From Lamellibrachia luymesi (taxonomy: Eukaryota; Annelida; Polychaeta; Sabellida; Siboglinidae), in the NCBI GenBank assembly GCA_009193005.1, contig SDWI01000563.1, forward strand, positions 15,946 to 79,945: 64,000 bases of DNA. Direction: 5' to 3'. The translations under genes were made by a program, and so were the position numbers. The notes beneath the pieces were generated by a model, which was not told the origin of the DNA, did no database searches, and was given only the letters and a program-made list of their open reading frames with translations. Below, in pieces: positions 13,801 to 27,600 of this stretch. How positions within the stretch are numbered: position 1 is the stretch's first letter; the number at the start of each line of letters is the position of its first letter.

Positions 13801-16800
13801 TGCTGGAGTAAATTTTATAAAGTGTTTGGGATTTCCCACATGATANTTATATAGCTGTCAGTGAGAACACCACTTCGCTTTAATGTATGTCTTGTTTCGT
13901 AATCAATCCACTTTGCAATCGCAACTGAAATAAAGAACACGTTGTTGGAGCGTGTCAGTTCAAACTACACGGTACGACATGGGTCTACATAGATTGATAG
14001 GGTGGCATCGCTAGCTCTGATGTGCTGGAGTAAATTTTATAAAGTGTTTGGGATTTCCCACATGATAGACATATGACGTTTTATTTGTAGAACCGGTCCT
14101 GTTAAATTTGCACTGTAAGGAATATCAAAATAATATCATGTGAGGTTCACATGTGTCGTCAGCATGAGTTGTATGTGATCATTTGTTATAAGTAAAGTTT
14201 ATGTTTTTATCATATCGGTTTCTTTTGAGATTATTTTTGACATTCTGGTACGTATACGTGGATTTATTATACGTGTGGATAAGATGTCTTACTGTTACTG
14301 CTGGAGGATTATATATATATATATATATTATATATATATATCGAGTGTTGTCATATATCAACCTAAACCAGTAAAAGTCATACCCAGAGACCACATTGAT
14401 ACATCATATATCCACCTAAACCAGTAAAAGTCATACCCAAAGACCACNTATATATATATATATATATATTAATGTTTATGTTATAAATATTGTGAGTAAA
14501 AAAATTCTAGTCAGAATCATGACAGCGAAGGGGGTGAGTATGGTCATCATGGCGGTGATCGCATCATCATCATCATTAGCAGTCCTGTTACACAGGATCC
14601 AAGAATCCAATGATTCATCAAACCACGGTTAAAACGGGCTCACATTTACGAAAAACAACCGTGTGATCTATCCGGCACTAAAACGCACATTATTGAGTGA
14701 GTGGTAAGCGAACATTATGTGACACACACACAAGTTTCACCCACAATGGCTGCTAGTGTGTCCTCGTCCCACACAAAGGAACCTGTACCCGGAATAACCA
14801 CCGTTTTCACAATAAAACTAATCTCCTCTCCGACCTCAACCATCGTTTCAGACTACCAGTGTTTGTCGGCCAGGGACAGCAGCAGGATTGTGACTGAGTG
14901 AGTCACAATCCGGTTGCGGTCCGTCTACCAATATAATGTGCATTTTTTCACACAGCCAACTCTTGTGACTTGCTATCGTCCCACCAGTGTACAGTTCGCT
15001 GCGAGGATCACGTACGGATGTGGTGCATACTATATGCAAGCTTCAGAAATGTATTGCTGTTATTGTTAATTATCTTTAAAATCGCGTTGCTGTGTGGAGT
15101 TGGACTATGTGCTTAAGTGATTAAAAATTTTTTTTCAAGTACCTGTTTAATGACATTTCATTCATTCGCGTACGAACTGGCATAAGCGAAACACACGTGA
15201 ATCACCTCACGTCTGAAACGCGAAAATACACCTAATAATATCAGAAGACGGGGATCCTACACAACTTCCGGTACATAATGACGTCATCTGGCGATGTAAC
15301 CGCACTAGACCTGTCAACTTCTCACCCACGCACTGAATACATCAGACGTCGTCGCTAGCACTTTGGCCGTTTCGTCAGAGGGCGATATATTTCACGCAAC
15401 TTGTGACGCAAGTGTTTAGCTCGTCTACTCGGCTCGGTTCGTCTACATAGATGTTGCATATATTCATTCGTACACGGGTCCGTTCTTTGGAAACACCATG
15501 TGTTCTGTCCCAACATGAAACGTGGCACCCGCCATCCAAGGGTATCTGATTACTAGTTGAGACGAACTCGTAACTTGGCCTACCGTTGCTATAGTAACAA
15601 CTCCCCGTAGGCGTCGGTATTCATTTTCATGCACATCCAGATACTGATAGACAGTGGCGGACTTTACCATGCGGGGGCTGACTAGTCTATCTCCTCTTAA
15701 CATCCGCAAAGTCAGACAGATTAAAGCAATAACAGTTTATCATAGGTTTTGCTAAATAAGCTACGTTTCGCAGCTGATATGTATGTCTGATATGTATATA
15801 ATGTTCAAAGTATCAGGGAAGTAAGTTAGTAACTGAACAATAGATACATAGTCCGTACAATTTTGAAAATCGAATCCAAACACATTTGCTGAACATAACC
15901 TGTAATTGAAAACATTCCTTATGTCGGATTTGGGGCAACGTTCAACTGCACGTTCAGGGGCGGATCTTGGCTTCTTGGCAGGGGGTCTTAGTCCGTCGTA
16001 GTCATATGTTATTCTACTTACGAGCCGGTGGTGGGGCGACACATGTGTCGTTCTACTTACATAAGGGTTAGTACCAGCCGACTGCTAATACTTCAGTCTT
16101 TACATTGACACTAGTTCCGATGTAGGCCTATATACGTATTCCTTTACCGTAATATTTGTCACTGATACAGGGGGGTCTTAGACCCCCCTCCAAAGCCTAG
16201 GGGGTCTTGAGATCCCTAAGACCCCCTGGACCCGCTGCTGATGTTTGACCTGGTGGATCAGCACTTGTTCACAATGATGAGAAAACCAGGCAACTTGTTT
16301 ATTGATCATCCAGTGTCACGGAAAGTGTCGTTAGGAAACAACATTAATCATGGAATGGTATATACTTTACATTCCAAAGTGGCGTCGGCTAGAACGAGAT
16401 GCAGCTGTCACAATCCGAATTTATTGAATAGCAACAGGGTCAAATTGTACAACGAACAATCTATGCNAATACTTCAGTCTTTACATTGACACTAGTTCCG
16501 ATGTAGGCCTATATACGTATTCCTTTACCGTTATATTTGTCACTGATACAGGGGGTCTTAGACCCCCCTCCAAAGTCTAGGGGGTCTTGAGATCCCTAAG
16601 ACCCCCTGTACCCGCTGCTGACGTTTGACCTGGTGGATCAGCACTTGTTCACAATGATGAGAAAACCAGGCAACTTGTTTATTGATCATCCAGTGTCACG
16701 GAAAGTGTCGTTAGGAAACAACATTAATCATGGAATGGTATATACTTTACATTCCAAAGTGGCGTCGGCTAGAACGAGATGCAGCTGTCACAATCCGAAT

Positions 16801-17897
16801 TTATTGAATAGCAACAGGGTCAAATTGTACAACGAACAATCTATGCATAAGTCTGGTTTTCAAAAACCGATAGGTGTTAAAATAATTAAAAGCAAATCGG
16901 ACCTTTCAACGTGTTTCCCGTGTGTTGATAGCGAATATCCAGCTTCGATTACTAAGTGCATGCTCGTTAGTGGCACCGTAAGGGGACTTTCCCACGACCG
17001 CTTAGTCTGGCCAAAAGTCAAGTGGACAGCAACCTGAATAGACACACAACCGAAAGGTCAAAACGCAGCTGCCCCGTAACATTAATGCCGATATTTAAAT
17101 AACCCAGCTAATAACCAAATACATAACCAGACAGCAAAAAACATTAATTCACCAATAGTCCAGATTGTTAAAGTATTAGAAAATGACACATAGCTGCATT
17201 TAGTATTCGAAGTTAATGTCTGCTTGTTGTCTGTCTGGTATTCCTTTTCGCGTCTAACGGAGTCATCGCAAGTCATATCTGCTTTTAACTAACAAACTCA
17301 CAGCGCGGTGTGGAAACAATCACGTGATCCTTGTGTTTCCTTGTGTGACGTCATATAAGAGTGAAATAGTCGGCTAACAACAAATCATGATGTCGAAAAT
17401 GTTACTGTGCATGCATCATTGGATGATCTACGTGTACGGTTACTTTATACAAAATCATTGTGACCAGATCTTCAGCAACATATCGATATGTCATTGCGAT
17501 AATATAGGTTAACTGCATTGCCAATCGACATCACAAGTTAGATTTCGAAGGAATACAAACGCTCGAACGCTGCAAACAAACTCAAATAAGTTCGCACACT
17601 GACGTACACCTTTGCTGATGATGCAAACCCACAGTCATCGCATCGCAAATATAGATTCGTCGGAGTTATGAACCCGGCTGCGAATTAGTACATACATGTT
17701 CTTACACTGACTCACGTAAAACACGCTGCGACAGCGACCTATCGCCGTGACCAACACTCGCCTAGACTTACGCTGCACTCTCGCCGCATACCAGCACTGA
17801 TTCTGGGGTGGTGCTCATTAAATCAAATGTCGACAGCTGCCCTCGGAGTTGGTAAGCCGTGTTCTCACACCGTTGCCGTGGACTGACCAGAACGTGG

Positions 17898-17937
<40 letters not shown>

Positions 17938-18577
17938 TGTGTATACACAATTTGCTAATGTGACCCGCATATATGCTACACATTGCTATTATTTCAGCGG
18001 TTTGCAGAGGTCTGAATATTAAGAGTAGCTATAGATGTGTTTGACTACGAAATGTTCTTTAGCTTCCGAAAAACGTGCATTATGGAATAACCAGTCAACA
18101 TGAAAATATCTTTATAATGTTGTAGCAATGCACGAATACAACTTGTAATGTTGATCCGTCCGACATTATATAATTTTATAATGTTGGAATCACAAAAAAA
18201 ATTTAACATGGAATAAAGCAATGAATATTTATTTAATGCACTCACAAAGCTTAAACCAGACTTATGGAAGATTAACAATTCAATAAATTCAGAAAACATA
18301 ATACACTATAACATGCACTATTATTGTGCACTGCTGCTGGATGATGTCACACCTGAATATAATATTATACATACAATCGCAGCGTCTGCCTTTCCATAAA
18401 GGGGTCCGTGTTACTGTCCGTGTGATACGGCCACGACTCGGACCAGTGAAACCCCGCACTTCGCTTAATCACAAAGGAATATAGACCAACAGCTGTGGAA
18501 ACAGTACCGTTGATTCATGTCTACAGCTAAGTATAACTAGAAAGTTAATCAAGTGCACGTAGGTGGCTGTGCAATAA

Positions 18578-18671
<94 letters not shown>

Positions 18672-21600
18672 TATTTATTGTAACAGCGGTTTTGAAAGTA
18701 TCGTTGTTATGTCTTGTAAAGCTATGTCGTGTTTATTTGACGAAAAAAAATAACTAAACAACAGTTATCGACGCTAGAGAACTCTCAACAACGATGTCGA
18801 ACTGAGACGATAACGATAAAGACAAAACCTTTAACAATTTGCGGACGTGGAAACCGCAGACATGTTAGAAATTTAGCTTGAGCTAATCACGAACTACCGT
18901 GGTGCCTACACTTCTTCAAACATACTTTTATTCCGCTCCTGTAAATGTTCGATATGTATGCATAAATGCCCATATTAACCGCACTGTACTTTCATAGCTA
19001 TAATTGTGGCCTTATTTGTTGAGCAGCAATTTATCATTTTTGATTACATGAGCTGCACTTTCGGTTCCGCCACAACACGGTATTCGTTGTCAGTTGTAAA
19101 CGCGTGAGTCCTTGACGTTCGGGAGTAGGTGCCCGCATAGATACCTACAGTATAAATATAGACATTTGGACTTGGAATGTGGCTATATCTCTGACCCAGC
19201 CCGGACACTGGTTGCACCCAGGAAGAACTTGTTACGTGGCCGCTAACACCCGTTATCTCACAAAGTGGGATAGATTAGCAGGACAGCAGCCCGATTGAGG
19301 AGAATCTGGTGGTACCGCTCAGATAGTTGGTAGGGTGCAAGTTGCAGGCGTCAAAATGCAGAAAATATGTGGTGGGGGATGGTGCATGATGACGTCATTT
19401 CCACTAGACGGCGAGCCTGCTTCCTTTGAGGGGGAAGACCACAGTAGAGAATTGCATTGGTGGCCATGTTAACTTTTTTCTGAATATAAGAAAACGTGAC
19501 CATCAAACATTCCGAAAATTTTCTACAGCAACTGCCATCATCTCATTGACATACTTCCAGCTCTTTTAAAACGCCCCGACGTGCGATGCCCGTCAATTTT
19601 GTGTCCCACAGCAGACAAATTCCCATAAATCCCTCCGCCTTTTAAAGTCTTAAAAAATGCACTATTTCACAGCCAATAGCTTCTACAAACAAACATGTGA
19701 ATATGCCTGATCAATTGCACTTATGTCACATCATATGAATTGTTTAAATTCACATATCGCAATTTAATACGCCCTACATTCGTGTGAAACAATAAACAGG
19801 AAGGTCTCACCCCTTGAAGGGACTCTCCAATTTCGTATCAATTGTGGGAGATGTAGACGTGTGAATTAACCTAATTTCCCTCAACACGCACCACCCTCTA
19901 GGATCTCCTACACAATAAACGATAATAATAATGTCTTCTATAGTGCTGTCTCAGTAGGAGAGAGCGGGGAGAAATGGGACGGTGGTGAAGTGGGACACCT
20001 CTACTTATTTACAACATTTTTAAACAATCACATTAAATTTAGCATCTTTCTGCATACCCGGACACGTTACATTCCATGTGCTGTTATAAGGATGATATGA
20101 TAATTTCAGTAACTCCCATGCACAAAAGCTATGTTTTGCCTCAAAATGTATTTTTTCACACCTCTAAAGAATTCTTTCCTGTAGCAAATATAATTGATCC
20201 ACTAGTGTAATATGGTTACAGTGTAATATATGGGCATTTATCTAAAATCTTCAGAAACAACATAATCGTTAATGACAGAGATCAGATAAAGTACTGTGCA
20301 GCCATTTCCCCAACGATTTGGTGTGGGTAGAACTAGGACGCAGTGTTCCACCTCTAGTGCCGATCGTCCTGCCCATAAATTGTTGTGTTGCAGATGTCGG
20401 AAATGCCATCTTTATCAATGTCCTCTACCCAAATCAGCGTCCCACTTCACTCCGGTGATGTCCCAGTTAACCCCAAATTATCACCTTTATAGAATTACAA
20501 AAACAATTAATCTGAAGAAATTACCATAAAAACACTAGTATAAGGGTATCGGGGTATGGCTGTATGACACTGGGCAATGTGGCTATCGTTGACACTCAAG
20601 GTGTGAAGAAAGCAAGTACAACAAACTAAACTAAGTCTTGTTGTCCCAGTTCTCCGCGCTCTCCTCTACTGTGTTCTGTTAACAGTGCTTTACAACACAG
20701 TTCTTTCTCGATGCATGTCCTCAGTTAATTAGTGTAAACAGTTTTTAAAATACATCTTTAGTACTGTCTTAAAATACGCAGTGGTGCTACATTGTTTGAC
20801 AGACTGAAGGACACTGTTCCGTAGCACAGGTGCGGCTTTACAGAAGGCTCGATTTCCGAATGTTTTGATACTTGACGTGGGCAGAAGTTTGCTTTTTAAG
20901 GTTCAATGAACTCCTTCCAGCCACATTTAATTATTGTGGTACGCTACACTTGTGTGTGCTACAAACACATAGACGTAGGGAGCAGAAGTTTGCTTCTTAA
21001 GGTTCAATGAACTCCTTCCAGCCACATTTAATTACTGTGGTACGCTACACTTGTGTGTGCTACAAACATAGACGTAGTCTCTTTTTGTCAGGATTTTCTT
21101 AGCAGTTTTATAGCAGTAATTTGAAACCGTGTGCAGTGTTAAACCTACAGCTCACCAGTCTCACCAGACAAAACGAAACATAATGAAGAACTGTACTGGT
21201 TTGGAGGCATAATTGGCCCTTCGGAATCCGTTTATAGATTGTCCCCGGCTTCTTGCAATGCCGAGCGTTTCGTGGAAGCAAACAGAACGGCGTCTGTTAC
21301 TGTCAGCACGTCTTTGTGTGGAGGTGGTTACGGGTCATAAGCAACGAAGTTGTCACGCTGCAGAATACCTCGCCGAATGAAAGACACCGTTCAGGACAGG
21401 TGATGCAAAAGTAATCATTGCTTGCGTCTTTCAGCGTGGCTATGATTCAGGTAGAAGTCCCACAGTTATGCAAGCTATGTGTATTGAAGGTCTGACGTCT
21501 GTCTAGCCGTATATTTTTCGTGGGTGATTTTAGAAAGGGGAAGGAAGACATGGTTTCCTTCNATACCTCGCCGAATGAAAGACACCGTTCAGGACAGGTG

Positions 21601-24600
21601 ATGCAAAAGTAATCATTGCTTGCGTCTTTCAGCGTGGCTATGATTCAGGTAGAAGTCCCACAGTTATGCAAGTTATGTGTATTGAATGTCTGACGTCTGT
21701 CTAGCCGTATATTTTTCGTGGGTGATTTTAGAAAGGGGAAGGAAGACATGGTTTCCTTCAATCTAGGACCCTATTACACGGTCTCGCCTGGCGCCGTTTC
21801 ACCAACCGTTCTTGAAAACATCGATCCACATTGGTGCATGCGTGCGTGCGTGCGTACGTGCGTACGTGTGTGTGTGAGAGCATTTTAGTCTCAAGACCCA
21901 GAATATGTACTGACAGATCCGCACAATCAACATCTGTGTACACCAGGATGGTCCCCTAATCAAGACTTGCCCGATTACCGCTTGCTGACCCAATAACAGA
22001 TCCGGTGTCATGTGGTAATTTGACCCGGGGGTAAAGTGACCCCGGGGGTCAAAGTACATTAATATAGTATATTGACCCGCTGGTGACTTTACAGCAGATA
22101 TTCTTCTATGGGAAAGTGACCCACCCTGACCCTGTAGGAAAACGACTCCCTCCCAATTTATTTAAAATGCTAGAACATTTTAGTGTTTTGTTGCAACGTG
22201 ATGCAACAGGTCATCCCTAACAATTTCAGATAAAAACTACATCCACCAGTTTAATTTTTTATGATTTGTGATTTAAATTATTGTTCCTTATTATGAATAA
22301 TGTGTTCACATTGCTTTTAAATGGACAACTGTGTACACCAAGAATACATTTATTTTATAAGATAATTATAAGCCTGTGTTTAACTTGTACACACAACTAT
22401 TTATTAAAACAATCAAGTAGTAACACTATGTCTTTGTTATGACAATGATATATAATTGTATATTCATTTCAAAGTCCAGTATGTGTATGAATTAGTAGAT
22501 TATTAATGAAAGAGAAAACATTATGATAACAAGTGTTTGTTTTCATTTTATTGGTAGGTTGAATTTTTATAACGTGACCTAGGTCAATACACTATGCCAT
22601 GGGGATATGACCCGGGTCAATATACCATGCCATGGGGATATGACCCGGGTCAATATAACATGCCATGGGGATATGACACTCCCCAGGCTAACATTCATTT
22701 AACAGTAGAGTACTCAATTATCCAGTTGAATTCATTACAAATATTGCCTAAACTGTATAGTGGATGTTATTAATAAACTTAAATATGAAGAAAAGACAAG
22801 ATAAACTGTTCTTTGTTCACAATACATACGGCCATGCAATAGTCCTCATGATAGGTTCCTATTCTCCTATTACCTATGTCACAGAAGGTGCTCTCAAACT
22901 AAAAAGTCTTGTCTGTTCCCGTCATTTTTGAAATGTCAATTTCTCCGACGTCAATATATGTGCTGCGTGTCAAAATAATGGTGTCTTGTCGTAATATGGG
23001 GACTTGTTCCTTCAGTGGTATTTTGAAGATTCATTCAAAAAGATGCCGATATACCCTTTCAGAAAACACGTAACGTAACCTAGATATGCACGCTCGTACA
23101 AATATACGCGCACACACACGCACGCACGCACACAAACGCACGCACGCACGCACGCATGCGTGCACATACATTCAGCAAATATGTGTGTGCTTGAAAACGC
23201 CCGAATTGCTCCGTTTTTAGTAAAACTGTCTTTGTTAACGTCGTCCAATCAAACGTCTCTTCAGCAGAAACACCGAACTACAAAGCATCAAAGCCCCGTA
23301 GCCGTGGCGTCGACGGAGAAGTAACGTTATCAATACATTCCTAAAGGTGAATCTCAATAAGCCTTTGTATTCTGAATAACAGCTTTCCATGAACACACTT
23401 ATCATACTCCCTCAACGGACATGTACATTGATCTAAACGTATCTGCCTTGATAAGTACACCAAACGATAAATAAAGGTTCATCCGATAGAATGGTAAGGG
23501 TGTGGTTGAGTGTACGCTATTCGCATGACCTGTGTAATCAGTCTGCGCATCTTTCCTCCGCTTTGTACACGTGACACTGTAGTTCTGTCCGCTCACTCAG
23601 ACACACAGCTGCACCAGCGAACACCGCAACAAACATAGCGTCAGCAGCTGTGTGAGCGGGGAAGGAAGTGTAAACATTGGCCTTTTTTGCAAAGATAAAA
23701 GCAACACAAATGTTGAGTTGTTTTAACGTGTCTGTACACACTGTAGATAACGAGGATGTTTATTTTGTAGTATCATTCAGCGATCATCCAAATCACGCCA
23801 CATAATGTGGATTTGGATGTCTGCACTAGCTAAACCTGTGTGTTTTCCTACGTGCGTTTCTATAATATGTCTCCAACTCTTCTCCTTTCCCCTGTCTCTC
23901 ATGCCTTTTTTCTTTCTATCTCCTCTCTCCACCTTTCATTCTCTGCGCCCCTTCTCAATCTACCCCTCTCCCTCTTTCTCCTTTTCTCTTTCTACCCTCT
24001 CACTCTCTTTGTTACACTCTCTGTCTCCCATTTTACTCTCCATATCCTTCTCCTTCTCATAACGGTAATTGTGGATACATTACAGAAGTGTATCAGCTAC
24101 AAATATAGTTCTCCTCCTAGCACGATTTGTTAATGGACGTCGTTAGTAAAAGCGGAAGAATCGTTTTATGTAAGTAAGATATCATAGTTCCAATGTCAAG
24201 ACGTGTTTTAGATGTCATTGTGCTTAACAACTATTAATACGCATTCAATGTCTACTGTTTGACTGACTTGTTTACAAACCCATAAGTGTTTAACAGTGAA
24301 GTTGCATGGCTGAAGGCGGTCTTCTTACTAATACTTAGAGATAACGTAACGATTCTTTAGCCATTAGCGCGGCGTTATATTACCAAATTATACCCCCTCT
24401 TATCTTAAAGTTTTAAGTATGTGGTGTTTTTAGAGGGAACTCGATCAATCAGGGTTATTTTGTTAACAGTTGGCGCTGCATGCAGCAAAAAGGTTTTATC
24501 CAAATCATCAATAGTCTACTCCGTTGGGTCTTAGCCTGCTTGGCCAAGAAATGCCCGATATTTACGTTACAGTTTTAGTAAAATCCTCCGAATATCTACA

Positions 24601-27600
24601 ACAACAGCAACCTTTAAAAACAACGCCAACGAATAGACAAGAACTCTGCACAACTGGCATAGGAAGTCCGCTACAAATCACAGCTGTTTTACCCGCAGAC
24701 GTGAGTCACGTTTGCATTATCTTTATGATTCGAGCCCTGTCAAAATATTTCCGTCTCCAAAGTCGACTCATCATGCAGCACTACGGGCCACGCCTACGAG
24801 TGTCTTATGCTATGTTAATCACCACCATCCCAGCCTGCTAACCTACTGGTTGATGCAAGAGAGGAAGATATTGGTATTCTGTTTCAATTTGGCGGTTATT
24901 TTATTCGTGATTTATTGTGGTCGTGCCCACAACAGTCCAACTAGGGTTTCACAACACTTGTTCCACAATGTTGCAATTGCAAATGTCGTAACTGTTCAAT
25001 GAATATTATCAAAATGTGTGCTAGCACTCATATACACCCAAGGCAAATTTCACATTTACGACATCTGTAGCTGTTTTTTCAATTATCTATATCACGTCAT
25101 TCGCAGAAATGTTCCACAACTGACTCAGACAACTATCAAACGGTGACTTCGTCAGAACATAACGGTAAAGTGGAAATGACCCGTGTGCCGAGTGATTGAT
25201 GTTCAGCCCTTTCAACCACGCTGCCTGTATGAATCTCTGGGCCGGCTCGTGTGTTCAAGAAGAACGTATTTATAGCCCCTTTTCACGACGAAGGCATTCT
25301 CGGAACGTTGTGTTCACGGCTTTGGTAGCTTTCGCCATTTGCCAAACGTATCTGATCCGTCTGGTTTATCGTGTTTCTCCATGCTCTGTGTGCCGTTGTT
25401 ATTCCGTTCCTACGAAGCGGGTGTGTACGGTGTTTGCTTTGCTGATTAGCAGGAGCGTTCAGGGTTCCGAACGAACGAGACACGATGCCCGGGGCAATGC
25501 CGTTGGTGAGGCTGTCACGTCGACATAAACGCGATGTTCCGGCCAATTGCACATGATTTGCGACTAGCTATTGCCTTCTCTGGTGGAAACTAATTCAGCT
25601 TCTAAATGTCCCGAAACTGACATAAAACAGGTAAATTATTACTTCGCGCCCCGCCATCTCTTGGGCACGTACAATGCCAAAGGGAAACAAACAGACAAAC
25701 AATTCCAGACGACGTGTAACAGCGTAGACGGAAACCGGAAAGGGATGGTAATTGTTTTCAGGGGGTATGCCACCTGGGAGCAAGTGGTAAATCTGGGTAA
25801 CCGCCACAATGTTTCCCCAGCCTGACAGATAATTATTCCTCTTCGTTTCTAGAGTACGGGTTTTGTTGTGCGACATCGTGAATGTTGCTTCTCCAGTTAT
25901 AATTGCCACTACTTTTACAAACTAATGAATACAAACAACATGGGTTATTCGTTAGTTTCTTGTGTGTAGGAGAGACCGGGTACAAATGTAACACGGGTCA
26001 ATTGTAACACTGGTTCTCTCTAGGGTATCCGACAATACGTGTGTTTGGTCAGCGCTTGCGCAATTTAGCTTTGCATATCTCATGCAAAATTTGCCGAGAT
26101 CGTAAACCGAAACGATTGTTAATCACAAAAATATTTTTTTTTTATGTTATGGTTGCGGTAATATATCCTTATAATGTCGTCTTGATCTTAGATCCATAAG
26201 AACACTGGCTCAATATTGGCTCAATTTTCAAAAACGGCAGTAAACAACGACTGATTAATTAGATAATTATTTGACACAGAATAACACATAATTGAATTGT
26301 TACAATTGACCTTTGGATGTGTTACAGTTGCCCCGTGTTACGGGGTCGATTGTAACAGCCGACATGCTTCCGTATATCATCAATTGCATAACATTGTCTT
26401 GTTTGTTGAACTCCAAGACAAATTGGCAGCCAACATGAGGTTTCGTTGACTAAGACATTAGATTTTATCACGCTCAAAACTTAGACTAGAACGAAATTGT
26501 TTTCGAAAAATGTTACATTTGTACCCGGTCTCCCCTACTTACAGTTTTGTTGATGGCCAGTTTTGCTTGTTCAATATATTGTTCCTCCACATTTGGACAA
26601 ACATGAATGTAAAGGACAAGAGTGCTGTATTGATGCCTCGTGTCTATTCTTATTAGGTTACATCGTACTAAATTATATTCACTTGATATCAATAATAATA
26701 ATTCACTTGATATCAATACTATCGAAGTGGTTGGTATTATACGCCTTTGCCGCTACTTCCAAAACCTTGCCAGCAATCAAGTACTGAGAGGTAGGGGATA
26801 GATACGGCATCCATCACCAGATGCTTGCAGTGAATGATGCCACGTGCCAGCCACTTCAACCGCGCACCCAAGTAGTTGCTCAAAGAGAAACAGTTTTTCT
26901 CAGAAACTGGTTAGAACTCGACATGTGGCACAGGCATTTTCTTATGCGAACAGCCACAGGTGGCACGTAATATAATCAGTTCACCTCTGAGTAATTCCAC
27001 GTCAGTTACCCGACTGCATTGTTTGACGTCTGGGTGAATATCTCCCCAAAATAACACCTGTGCTTCAATCGCAGTCGCCCAGTCATGTAGATGTCTATAA
27101 CGCTGATCCGAAGCTACATTTGATTCTCCGCCTGATTGAGCTTTCGCACAGGTCAGCAATGCGCTGATAAGTTGTGGTAATTACGCGAGAACCACATAGT
27201 GATGTCAAATCGCTGGAATCGGTCCTTTTCGACCGTCAAGACGCCCGTGGCGTTATGGTGTATCATGTTTCTACAGCACTTATTCTTTTGTATAGCGATT
27301 CACTGTGAGAGATGTCCCTTTGATAGTGCTCTCACGAGAGCAATATATAGGTGACCTGTTTATAGGGTACTGTCTTCTTACGATAACGGTTTGGTCATAT
27401 CACTGCAATTAGGCCTATGCAGCATGGAGGATAATGTTATATTCAGTGGCCGCTCGTTTTGGTGGAGCATCTTTAAGATGACGGTTTGGTAAGAGTAATC
27501 GCACATTGGTGCAACTCAACGCTCATAAGCAATTTACAGTCGTATATAATTGCATGGTTTCCAGTTGCACAACAGGTTTTCACGAAGAACTCTACAGGCA

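Noticed and set aside
23805..24133. Hydrophobic Ser/Leu/Phe-rich frames
   Set aside because: A CT-rich tract translates to this in several frames. No domain or splice pair was found.
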